A stretch of 64,000 nucleotides of DNA, taken from the NCBI GenBank assembly GCA_039545315.1, contig BCIM01000013.1, positions 248,001 to 312,000 of the forward strand, written 5' to 3'. Origin of the DNA: Kondoa malvinella. Lineage: Eukaryota > Basidiomycota > Agaricostilbomycetes > Agaricostilbales > Kondoaceae. Below are positions 34,249-45,256 of this stretch, piece after piece. Position numbers and translations under genes: made by a program. A model generated the notes under the pieces. That model saw only the letters and a program-made list of their open reading frames with translations. It ran no database searches and was not told where the DNA came from. Numbering within the stretch: the stretch's first letter is position 1; every line of letters begins with the position of its first letter.

Positions 34249-37200
34249 TTACACTGGCTGAGGCGATTCCGCGCTTTGGGGCTGACTTGAGGTGTTTATC
34301 TCGACTGGTGAAGGGCCAGGCCGGGTGTCAGACGAAACGGCTGCAGAGAGCAAGCTTTGATCGTATTCTGCCGCAAGCTTGGGATCGCGTGTTGCCGACT
34401 GTATCAGGCTGTCGTCCGATGTCCGAAACTCGTCTAGCGAGTCTACCGTCTTGGGCGTGTCTATCACAGAAGGAAAGGACGTCCCTGTTGGCGGTGTGAT
34501 TGCCGCTGGTGGCGTGGAGCGATCGTGACCCACTTTCGAATCAATGTGAAGGCGCGAGGCTACCTTCAAAGCCTTGGCTTGGGCACTTTGCCGATCGAGA
34601 AAAGAGGAGCCGAGGGGTTGTTGGCTCGAGCTGGAGCTTTGTCGTAATCTCTTGAACGAAGAGAGAATTGACATGCTGCCCCATTCTAGCAGCTTTTGCT
34701 GAAGCCATTGCAACGACACCGGTTTGGTGATGAAGTCGTTACAGCCTGCAGCAAGCGCAGCAAGCCTATCGGATTGAAGTGAAGAAGCCGTCAAAGCGAC
34801 GATGATGACAGGTAGCTGACTCGGAGAGGTGACCGGAGACGCACGCTGAATAGGCGGAAGATCAAAAGTGCGTGCTTCAGTCGTCGGAGTGATTTGGCCT
34901 TGAATGTTGTTTGCGTGCTCCATTGCTCTGATTTCCATTGTGGCCGTAATACCGTCTTTAACAGGAAGCTGGATGTCCATCTGGGTGGCAAGCGTCAATA
35001 TGGTTCGGCGGGACAGAATACGGCACTGACCAGAACCAGATGGAAAGCACCTGCTTTCCACTTGTCTACTGCTTCCTGCCCATCTTTAGCCACTGCATAA
35101 CGTATACCCTTCCGCTTCATAAAGGTGGACAGAATAGTTTGGTTGATGGGGTTATCTGTGAGAGCAGGTAAGCTTCGGAAAGCTGTAATCGTGCGCAGAC
35201 TTGCCTTCGACGATCAGCACATTAATAGGTGGAACAGCGACTACAGGGGGCTTGCGGACTTTGGGAGTCTTCTTCGACATGTCCGAGCGAGATGTAGACC
35301 GCCTGTCGCGCTTCTGTACAGCCGGTGCTGCAGACATCGGCGCGGGACTCCCGTCGCCAGAAAAGGGCGTGAGCTGAGGAGCTGCTGTACTTATTGTCTG
35401 GTGCTCGACTGGTGCAGAAAGAGGTGTACTCGATAATAGGCGCGGCGGAGACTGAGCCAGAGGCGATGCAACAGTTGATAGCGACGATAGCGCAGCTGAA
35501 GCGGTAGGCATTCGCGAAAAACCTGGATGTTTTGGACCAGAGGAAGTTGCAGTATCGTCTGACTTCATTGCCAATTCGTTCAAAGGTAGGGCACGAGCTA
35601 CTTCGGCCGGCGGACTCAGGATTGGCGTATCGTGATCTTGCGAGCCAGGCGACAGCGGGTTTGAGGAAGATGTTGAAGCCAGCGGAGCTTCGTCCCCGTC
35701 GAGCGACACGGGACTGCCATCATGCAGATCGTCGCCATTCGTGTCCGCGGGAGCGGGAATGTCAACCTTCTGGCTGCGCAAATCTTCTTCGCTAGGCTTG
35801 GCAGAAAGGTCCGCGGTTGCTAAACGGTCTCTGACCATCCTGCTGCTGCTGGTCGAACCGGCTCTTGATACTCGTGCCAGCATAGTTGATGGCCCGCGCT
35901 TGACAGGCTGGAAGAATAGGCCAGAAGGTTTTCCATCAGGACTCTGAAGCAGAATACCAGCGCTCGCAGTATTACTAAAGTCGGGCGTGGTTTTTGACAT
36001 GTATTCGATGTACTCTCGAGCTTCTGCTGAAGTCGCTCGAGGGCTTGAGGGATTGGACGATGGCTGGATAGTGATAGGTGGTGTAGAAGGACCTGGATTG
36101 AGAGATGCAAGTAGGCTCGAGGGCAGATTCTGCTGCTGTTCGATGCGAGCTTCTGCGAAGGCGGAGTCAAAGTCCTGCTGCAGAGAAGCTGCCGGACTTG
36201 GTCGTCCACTATGCGAGCCAAAGTAAAATTGCCCCTCTGCAGATGATGGAGAAGTAGCGATAGGCGTGAACGAAGGGTCAAGGACGGGCCGTTTGACTGC
36301 AGTATGCATGGTGGTGAGCAGCCGCCGAGGTCCAATAGGCTTTGGCAGAACCAGAACCTCTGGTAAGAAAGAGTTGCCGCTTGCAGTCTTGAATATCGAC
36401 TGAACGATCTCGCGGATAAAGCGATAGTTGCTGGATGAGGTGAAATGGATGATGGCTACCATTGAAGAAGGTTGGATAGTCCGTATCTGCGCTGTAGAAC
36501 GTGTTCGCCGACCAAGACCTGGCCGTTTGTGTAGAATAGTGTTGTTGAGGTGCAGACCGGGTTGACTGGCTTTCACAATTGCAAGCTGACGTCGCAAGAC
36601 AGAGATGTCGTCGTCAATGATAATAAAGGACACTGAGGCATCGAGTTGAGCGGGCACTTTGCCCTCGGCAATGCTGGGAGGTCGATTGCTGGCTTCAGGT
36701 GTGTTGCTGGGCGGACTTTGACTGTCGCTACCGCCGAATCCGGAATCGAATCTGCCTATAGAGTTTCTTGCTTCTGCATTCCTGCTCTTGCTCTTGCTCA
36801 ATTCTGATCGGCCTGTATCGCCTTCCTGCTCTGATGACGTCTCATCTGGTACAAATGCTACGTGACTGATGTCCATTCCCCAAGAGGTCAAGTAGCCTGT
36901 GAGGTGTTTCGCAAAGACACTGCTCTCAGTGGAATGCAAGACAGCCTTCTTACGCTTGAGAAGACTGTCGGCAAACTTGAAGAGCTCTGGCAGAGCTGGA
37001 TCTTTCGCCACATCAGATGTTCGCGACCGTGCTCGAGATGGCAAAGATAAGGGTGTAGGAGGAGGAGGAGACATTGATTCTGGACTTGTGGGGAATGTGG
37101 CTTCGGTTAAGCGTGTTGTTACAGACCAGGTGCAGCGTGTGGAGTTTTCTGCTATACCGCTGCTGAGAGCAAGGTCGAAGGTTTGCAGAAGAGCGGCAAG

Positions 37201-40200
37201 AACTGGTTCGCGAGCCAGTGTATCGACCGCGCCAATGGCAGATGAAGGATAAGCCGGAGAGAAGGTCTGCGTGATGGTGAGCGCCATAAACCAATTTCGG
37301 ACAGGTGTGACGCTGTCGACTTCTGAATGACTTGAAGTGTTGGTTCTCCGGCGTGTGAGAGGGTCCCGAGGCGGAGTCAGCTGAAGCCCAACCTCGATAG
37401 TCGCCAACGGTTTTGTCTGGGCCATGATGTGGCTCAATATCTAAAGGCAGACATCAAAGTCAACTCCTATATCGTGATCTGTCACTTCAAACATACCGCA
37501 GTGATGGCTAGACCGAGTCCAATCTCATCTCCTTTACAGTGCAACTCTTGTATGCCATTCTCCATCTGCAGAGCACGCTTGCTTTCACTCGCAGGATGTT
37601 CCCCATGATACAGCACCAGCTCGACTCCAAGGTGTGCTGCATAGCTGCCTAGGACATCCGCAACGCCTTGCAACATAGCACCAATCTCAAAGGTGCCAGT
37701 TGGAAATTGTGGAACTTCTTCTGCTGAAGAAGGGTTGGTGTTGAGTCCAGGCCGAGTCTGCCGAGATCTTTGGCCCAACGCTAGGTCCAGCACCTTGCTG
37801 TGTTCTTGTATCCAATCTAATGTACATAGAATTCGCCAAAGAGCAGAGATACTGGTTGTAGGCATTGAAAGAGCAGAGGCAGCAAGTTGTTCGCCATTGA
37901 CCATTGATATTGAGGCACCGCTGCGAGCTGTGTTGTGGGAGAAGGGTATCGAAGATGTATTCGTGGGCTGGTGAGACGAAGCCGAAGTTGCGGCGTATTC
38001 GGATGTTGATAGATATGTTGCCAGAGAAGTAGTGCTTGGCACGTTATGAGTATATCCAGGGCCAATGATCGATTGAGGTTGACTTTGGGCAAGGATGCTT
38101 TGTGGTGCTAATTGAGTAAGAGCAAGACAGGCTGGCCGAAGAAAGAGCCTCATCAAGTTGTTCTGCAGGTACAAGTGTTGCATAGCCTGAGCTTCCTGTA
38201 TCGGTGGCGAGGATGCCCGGGGAGTAAGCGAGCTAAAGTATGGATTATGCTGCATGGGTGTATCGTCGGCTCGATCTTGAGAATTCCTTGTGAGGGTGTG
38301 CTGACTGTCGGTAATCGATCCATCGTTCGCAGATGCTGCAGTCTGTACGAGCAGTAAATCTCTTCGATTCACAGTGCCAGGACTGCTCGGAGATGGAGAA
38401 CCGATTGACGTATCATGCGAATTGTAAGAGGCTGATGAACCTTTTCTCGACGTGCTCCTTCTCGGAAACAAGGGTCGACCAACACCCAGCTTGTTGCGCA
38501 TCGTGCTACCCAGAGAATTCTTGTTCTTGACCTCTGGTCTAGGTTTCGGTAGCTTTTCAGTTGAGGCCATTTTGCTCAACGTGCTGGTCGACTTGCTCGC
38601 CCATTGTGTTGCAGCTGTGGGAGGCGAGCGCGAAGAAGTCTTGTCTAGGACAGAAGTAGAAGGACTGAGATTAGATCTGGCCGAAGCAACATTTTCCGTC
38701 GAGCCTTCGCCGTCACGAGCTCGCCTCGATCCCGAGGCCCAATCTCCGTCCGAATGAGATCTAGTGATTTGCGGCCTGAGGTTAGCTAGCCATCGCGACA
38801 GCAAGCCTTCTGCAACAAGGGCCGGGTCACTAATGCACGGGATATATCTAATGACATGTGCAAATTTACCTGCTTGAGGGTTCTGGTTAGAAGCAGAAGA
38901 CACAGAAGAGGACAGAGAAGGTTCTTGAGCCGAGCGTGAAGGATCCAGCTTGACGAGAGTAATGCAGGAATTTGGGCTTGTCAAAGCGCAAACTAGACTG
39001 CCAGACCTCTTGCTGCTGTGTTTGCTGGTTGGAGACCGACGAGCTGTTCAGAGGGGGAATCGGTCTATGCTACACTTGGCGGGTATCTATAGCTGAACTG
39101 TTGGTCGTCAACTTTGAGTCTTTGACGACATCCGAGAAGCGGATTGCAAAGCTAAAAATTGCTACATATTGCTATGTGACTACATTGTGGCCTTTCGTCT
39201 CCTAGTACTGCCAAATAAAAACGAGGGCGCGCTGTCGGATGATGAACGAGCGGAGTTGCTTTCCACCGACTCGATACTCGCCGGCCGCGACAGCTCGATC
39301 GACATCTCTCTTATCGTCGTTCGGGCTTCTTCGTTGCCCATTGGCGCAGTGAACGATCTAGCTCGGCGAGGAGATGGTGGAATCAGCATTGGCGCGTGAT
39401 AAGTTCGGGGTAGAGGCAGAAGTCCGCGCTTGGATATTGATCGGCGTAGAGAAGTGCATCGCGACCTGACTTTCGATTCGCCAGCATCTCGCAATTCTGC
39501 TAGAACCGAAGCCGAATCTTCTTTTGCTACTTTGCCATCGACTGTGAGAGTGTAAGGAAAAGATGTTGACGGAGAAGAGCTGCCAGAAGAGGCATTTCGA
39601 CGTGAAGAAGGTGAAGCTGGAGCGCTTGGAGGCTCGGAAGTCAAGGAAGGCTGACAGCAAAGCTTGTATTGCTGCCCTCGATTCGCCATGATGCTTCGCT
39701 TGATGACTGCGAACGAAGGAGTGAATTTTGCAATCACAAGACAAGACGGCCAGCTTACTAGCTTGTCGCCATTTCAGCTGCGCTTGACCGCTCGCACATC
39801 CACTGAGTATGCCCTCTGGACCCGCAACCGATTGAATTGAAGCGAAACCAGCTCCGTCGCAACACAATAGCACCACTACATCTATTGAACCGGTTTGCGG
39901 ATTGCGAAAGTGTAATACCAACACGGTTGAAACAGTCGAGGTCATCATCTTGTCCACTGGTGCAATCACATATGATAGCGGCCGAAGGAAGGAAGCGCTG
40001 GCGGGCAGTATAAAGTGTGCTGGATTGATAATTGCCTCTTTAGCTTTTAGGGGAATGAAGTGCAGCTGATTATGATGGATGCCGAGCTGGTATTTCTTCC
40101 AAGTGCCGTGTACTGTGCTGTCTTCGAAACCGGGGGAGAAGCTGGAGAAGATCGCATAGACTTTGACTTGGAAAATAGGTAAAGGAGACAGCGTGGCAGG

Positions 40201-40771
40201 ATAGCTGCGCCGACCCTTTCGTTGGATCATCAACAGGTCGAATTCAGCGCAAGCGTCTCTGACTTGCTGTACGTCGGAAAGCATGAAACCGCTGGTGCAG
40301 CTTGATAGCGTCCAGTCCACATATGTTGTTTCTTGCTCTCCAGCAGGAGCAGGTTGAGAGTTTGTGAGCTCGGCGACTATGCTGGTTCGACGAATGGCAG
40401 ACCAATTCTCGAAAGGGCGATATGCTGAGAATGGCACATCGGTGACATGCTCAGCAGAGAGGTCCTGTTGCGGATCGCGCACTTCCAGGTGAGCCTTTGA
40501 CACGATCTGTCGACTTCATCAGCCTGAAGTTCAGCATTTCTTTTGACAAGCTTACTTCTGCCTCTTCCAGAATTAACGTCTTGAGGTGTCGCACAACGGC
40601 ACATGGATGGACGGAAAGAAGTATCCAGCGGCTGCACAGTGGTCAGGGCAGCCGTTCGAGCTTTGGTCACCGAACTTACTCGTATGGAATGACACAGACC
40701 GCTAGGCGATACGGTTGTATGGCTGGCGTGTTTGGCAAAGTGGGTCCAACGACGAGATGCGCTGTATCCAT
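34249..40771 (-). CDS. SSK1: Ssk1-type response regulator with long N-terminal extension
   Basis: Ssk1 takes phosphate from the histidine-kinase relay and controls the HOG MAP-kinase pathway. The receiver is C-terminal and split by introns: NVLIVEDNPINQTILSTFMK, GIRYAVAKDGQEAVDKW, FHLVLMDIQLPVKDG with the phospho-acceptor Asp, and a Lys in FITKPVSLQWLQ. A long insertion precedes VIIVALTASS. Upstream are a degenerate kinase-ATPase-like part and a second pseudo-receiver start (SFIIIDDDISVLRRQL). Introns: 34981-35030, 35156-35204 (GC-AG), 37441-37496, 39044-39112, 39152-39208, 39707-39758, 40507-40555 and 40632-40679. The region above 39.1 kb (MDTAHLVVGPTLPNTPAIQP onward) joins in frame through a 39-nt exon. 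Alternatively it is a separate gene ending at 39108, leaving SSK1 without an obvious ATG. Confidence 0.78.
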
Positions 40772-41014
40772 GCCAGACTATGTAGAGGCAAGGGAGCGCA
40801 ATTGGCTAGATAGCTGCATTCCCGCAATGGACAGAAGGAGCTGGAAGGCATCACAGCTCAGAAGAAGTGACTAAGAGCCAACGAGCGCTATTGTACTGTT
40901 GAAGGTATAGACTGTAAAACGGATGACTGCTTGTGCACAAGCATACATTTCCGGCAACATTTTCGCACTCAGCTACCACCTTCCCTCCGCTGCTGCAAGC
41001 GCGGCACACGACTA

Positions 41015-41550
41015 TCATTGATCGGCTCTTGGAATTGATGAATTGCTTTCGGACGAAGCATATTTGGAATCGGCAGATGATGATGTTGACAGTGTGGTGG
41101 TAGTCTCTCGCATTGTTAGGTCGTTCGAGGTTGATGCTGAATCCGTGCAGTGCTTAAAGTACAGACCGAGAACGTAGTTGTTTATTGTGAATTCGCTTAT
41201 GCGTGTATTTGGAAGACCGATTTGCTCTCGTAGCATGGCGTTGTCTGAGAGTAGTCTGTTCAGCAATGAGCAACAACGCTCAGAGACACGTAGACAGCGC
41301 ACTCATCGAGGAGAGGCAGCATGATCTGACATTGCGCTTCAAAAAGAGAGGTTTCTTTATAGAGATATTCATATCGTTGCTGCCTCTTCTCGCAGAATGT
41401 CTTCTGCGCTGCTCTGTTCTGTTCTTTTCGCTTGGCAAGGGGATCGCATGGGGGTCCGAGACGATGTGGTCGTTCGTTTGACGTAGGTAAGACTCGGCTG
41501 GCATAGTATGGTGTCAGCGGATGTTGAGTAGTATCTTGAACCGGAAACAT
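41015..41550 (-). CDS. Small AP-1/Yap-like bZIP transcription factor
   Basis: The start at 41550 gives a short Pro-rich N-terminus, then the basic region AKRKEQNRAAQKTFCEKRQQ. That resembles the fungal Pap1/Yap1 signature N-x-x-A-Q-x-x-F-R but with Cys in place of the last Arg. The zipper starts YEYLYKETSLFEAQ and continues in another frame as LRCLRVSERCCSLLNRLLSD and NAMLREQIGLP. Joining them needs an intron of only 29 nt (GTCAG...GATGAG, about 41335-41363), or else the gene has a frameshift. Hydrophobic heptad positions (Leu, Phe, Leu, Cys, Leu) stay in register across the join. The C-terminus is Ser/Thr-rich. Whole protein is only about 170 residues. Confidence 0.65.
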
Positions 41551-42014
41551 TGTGTTAGCTGAGCGTCGTCTCAGTCATTGTCAGGTATCTTGTATAGCCA
41601 ACGTACTCGAATAGCCATCACCTTGCCTGTACTTTGCATCCGAATTTATCAGCGCAACACTTGCAAGACAGCGCAGCCGCGAGTCGTTTCCATCACGGCG
41701 ATTCATAATAGACTACCCACTTCTAGGGTGGCTCCGCCAGAGTTAGCAAGCGCAGGAGAAATGCCATGTCCCGCTAAAAGTGATTGGTGGACGGGAATTG
41801 GTCACGAGTGACTTTAAGAAAAGAGGGCCGAGCTGTTGAATACGAATTTGGCCAATCTCGCTACGTCTTATTATATTCAGGTGATCGGCCGGGTCGAGCT
41901 TTTCTTCTGACCTTGCACTAAAGCTGTGGTGTGAGCTTTCAACGGGAAGGTGATGGACCAATTCGCGCGCCGCCGATGCTCTTGCTTCCCTATCGGCCAA
42001 AGGCGTTCTTACTT
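41551..42014. other. Intergenic region, possible pseudogene downstream flank
   Basis: About 460 bases. A 91-codon minus-strand frame at 41743-42018 follows the decayed oxidase directly but carries no motif I know. Otherwise it should hold the bZIP gene's promoter. Confidence 0.4.
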
Positions 42015-43488
42015 TCATGGCTTGGCTGCAATTGCTTTCACCGAGGGAAAGATGCCTTGTGGATCGATGACCATCTTGAGCTGTTGCATGATTTTGGCAC
42101 CAGCGTTGTCCGTGCTGGTCGGTACTTCAGATGTCGCGGCGACATCTACGAAGAATCCATGAGAGTGCTTTAGATGGTCCAGGTGCTGCTCACCTTCGTG
42201 ACCAGTCTTGGATTTTTGGCTGGACTTGACCGGTTGAACTTTCAGAGAAGCCTCTACGATCAAGCCTAATGATCCACTCGTGCCAAGGAATAAGCTGTAG
42301 ATTCTATGAGGGTTGCTCGGGTTGCGAAGACATGCCTGCATACCTTGTCAAATTAGGGCCAGATCTGGAAAAAGCATCCAGCAGACAACTCAACGGAAGT
42401 CCAAGCAGCATACCTTGGATCCGAAGAGGTGTTCAATAAATCTCCGTTGGGTAGAACAACCTTTACAGACGACACACAGTCTCGTATGCTGCCGGCATCA
42501 AGCGCATCCAAGAGGGTCGTATTTCTGCTTCGCTATTAGACGCCGTCTAGAAAGTTGTCTGTATTTCCACATACGAGTCCGGTCTAATCAACGGGTTCAG
42601 CTGCAGCATTCGCCAAAGAAGAAGAAGGACGCACAGTGCAAGATTGGAAACGAGGGCTAGTGAGTGCTTGTTCAGCACCTCTGTCAGGTCCTTCGTTGTG
42701 ATACCAGGCTACAAGATAGTCAGTGACACGATAATAGACCTTAAGCGGACTGACCTGCAGCGTCAACAGTCCGGCTGCTCTCGAGGTTGATTTCATACGA
42801 GCAGTAAAGTCGAGCTGCGCAATGCATTAGCGGATAGGACAGCAACTAGCAGACCACTTACACTGATTGAATATCCTGGCATACTCAACGCTTGGTCTTG
42901 TAGTTTCTCTTGAGCTGTTGGAGGTGCGGTCGAATTCCGAGAAGTCACCAGTATGCAATGTTTGGCCGCTATCCTGACAATTGCAGACGCGTCCTCGGCT
43001 GAGCGCGGTAGGAGTGTGAAAGTCTCGAGGTCTCCAGCTTGATTGGATTCAGGCAAAAAACACCTGAGCCGATCGATAAGCGGAGACTTGTTGTAAGAGC
43101 CATTTGAACATACTCTGCTGGCAGGGCTTTCCGCATGTCCTTTATAGCTGCGAAGAATGCCCTTCGTGCCGCTTCAGGTGAAGAATTCTGAAGCTGTTCA
43201 CGAGAGGGAAACTGGAAACTTGACGCGACAGCTGGCTTCTCTCTTCTGGTTGGTGGTTGAACCAGCAGTGGGAAGAGAGCGAATGCGCCCACAGTCTACG
43301 TTGCTTTGATCAGCCTCACATTGAGCAGAAGACTGGTTGCTTACAATAGCAGCTGCTGCAAAGATGGCCAAACGAGCTTGTGAAGGTACTATCCAAGCCT
43401 TTGCAGCGCTCCCGGAGACTTTAGAAGAGAGGCCACGCTTGTGTATAGGCCGCAAAGCCCTGAAGGGAGACCGCTTCATCGCTGACAT
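42015..43488 (-). pseudogene. Decayed mitochondrial FAD-linked oxidase (D-lactate dehydrogenase-like)
   Basis: Pieces appear in family order on the minus strand but cannot be joined into one frame. They are: a basic presequence and membrane anchor (LRPIHKRGLSSKVSG; LAIFAAAAI); LLPRSAEDASAIVRIAAKH from the FAD-binding domain; LQPGITTKDLTEVLNKHSL; RSGPNLTSLFLGTSGSLGLI (across a clear intron near 42296-42344); and the C-terminal NAGAKIMQQLKMVIDPQGI. The glycine-rich FAD pyrophosphate loop expected after the first domain is missing, several stops interrupt the middle, and about 180 residues of the substrate domain between VEASLKVQPV and the tail are gone. Old intron borders are still visible. Family assignment is by pattern only. 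Confidence 0.7.
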
Positions 43489-43841
43489 TGATTTGTTTTG
43501 GCTCTTCGGTTCGAACAGCGATGAGCAGCAGATCTTTGACCTGTACAGCTGAAACGGGAAGTGGTGCGCTTGCTGGTGTTCTATACTTTCTCAGCAAGAA
43601 GATCAGACCGTCATCGCGGAAGAAGCGTCGACTCGCATGACATGCACCGCTGGCCTTTCTTCTCGATTTCCTAGACTCTATCTGCCTCGTGCTGTGTGCT
43701 CACCTAAGAGCGTATATCATGTTTGCTTGGCTCTACGAAGACGCTTTGCACTGCCGAAATTCGTCCTTTCCAGGCGATGTTCTTGCGGTGCTTCAATAGG
43801 CCTATGACCTAAACGTGTTGCGGCTTCTTCTCTCCCACCAC
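43489..43841. other. Intergenic region
   Basis: About 350 bases between divergent genes with no accepted gene or repeat. It would hold the promoter of the F-box gene at 43842. Confidence 0.5.
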
Positions 43842-45175
43842 ATGACTGCGACTCAAGTCAGGCGCTCAAGGTCTCGCTTCTCGACGCTTCCCCTACCCTT
43901 ACTCCTGCAGATCCTGAATCAGCTGCCGCCCAGTGATCTTCGGCGAGGCGCAACCTTGTCCAAGTCATGCACCGAACCAGCCCTCGCGTGTCTACATCAT
44001 GCGCTTAACCTCAAGTACTCCGACCTGGACCGTTTGCTCGAAGCATCGCGTTACTTTCGCAAATTGCATACAGAGCGATCAATCTACGTACATCGCCTGC
44101 GCATCAAGTACGACAGAAAGTCAGAAGACTTGGACGAAGATCAAAAGGCCGATGTAAGCTTCATGCAAGCTTATAGATTCGGCTGATGGATGCTTGCAGC
44201 GAGACTGTGTTCTAGCAGAACTCTTTCGAGTCTGCACGAACGTGTTCGAGCTCACTCTCGCCTGCTCCAAAGTAATGACCTGCTCGATGCCTGGACCAAT
44301 ATTGTGGCAAGCCCTACAAAGGCATCGCGGTCTGAATACTCTTCATATCGATCGAGGTTGCCTGGAGATGCTTCAGACTGCGGTTCGCTATCACGCATGC
44401 AGTGTTGCCAAAGGCTGATTTGCATATCAGACAAAGCAAATCCCCCAGCTTACCGACCTGACATGTACCAGCGTCAAGGTTGAATGTCGCTCACATTCGA
44501 TATATCAGACGAACCCTCTCATCCGACCGGCTCTAGTCTCCCTCGATCTGATCAAGTGCGACTTTTCTATCAGCGCTCTACAATGGCTCTTCCGTCTCTG
44601 CGCCGGCACTCTTCTCCATCTTCGCGTCGATCCCTTCAAAGCTGAACGACCAGAACTTCGCGAATGCTTCAGTATCGTCGGTCCTCGTCTCCAATCGCTA
44701 GTTTTAGGGAAATGCTCCACCCACACTGAAGATAAACAGCTATTAGAACTCATTGCCGTCCTCTGCCCTCGACTTATGCGATTGCAACTCGGTCTGGGCT
44801 GGCAACCCGCGGTTCTGAAGCATGTGTTGAGCGATTCACCAGCAGACTCAACAGGTCAAATTCTCATACCGGCTCTACCATCGTCTCCCGTGCGTCGTCG
44901 TAGCAGTGAAGTTGAGGCGATGCGACCTACTTCGAGCAGAGGTCGACGACTACTGATCAAGTCAGTTCGCTTCTCTTACCCAGAGATTAAGATACTAACT
45001 GTGCTTTAGACTGAAGGAAGTGGCTATGGAGACAGATGGAAGGGCTAATGCGCAACATGTACGAGATCTGGCTGTCATTTGCGCAAGTCGGAGGATTGCC
45101 TTGGAGATTCTGAGGGAAGGAGAGAATGGACTGGCTATAATATGGTCGCAGAAGGCGGATTTCCTGAAGAAGTAA
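43842..45175 (+). CDS. F-box protein, leucine-rich
   Basis: Four exons. Introns: 44154-44199, one at about 44387-44453 with a weaker GTTCGC donor, and one ending just before the KEVAMETDGRA exon at 45010. The F-box is near the start: FSTLPLPLLLQILNQLPPSD followed by RGATLSKSC. It is followed by leucine-rich elements (FELTLACSKV; GLNTLHIDRGCLEMLQ; ALVSLDLIKCDF; RLQSLVLGKCS; RLMRLQLGLGW), so this is an F-box/LRR-type substrate receptor for an SCF ubiquitin ligase. Target unknown. ATG 43842 is the first ATG in the frame. Confidence 0.8.
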
Positions 45176-45256
45176 CGCAGTGATAGCTATGCATTAAATG
45201 CCGATAATAGGATAGCGCTCCCGATCGCAACGTCCAACAGCATTATAGATACCCTC

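Noticed and set aside
39108..40771. Separate gene ending at 39108 next to SSK1
   Set aside because: Possible, but SSK1 would then lack an ATG, and a small exon with correct phase joins the two. Kept as the stated alternative.
44505..44753. 82-codon minus-strand frame
   Set aside because: Antisense to the leucine-rich part of the F-box gene; no motif.
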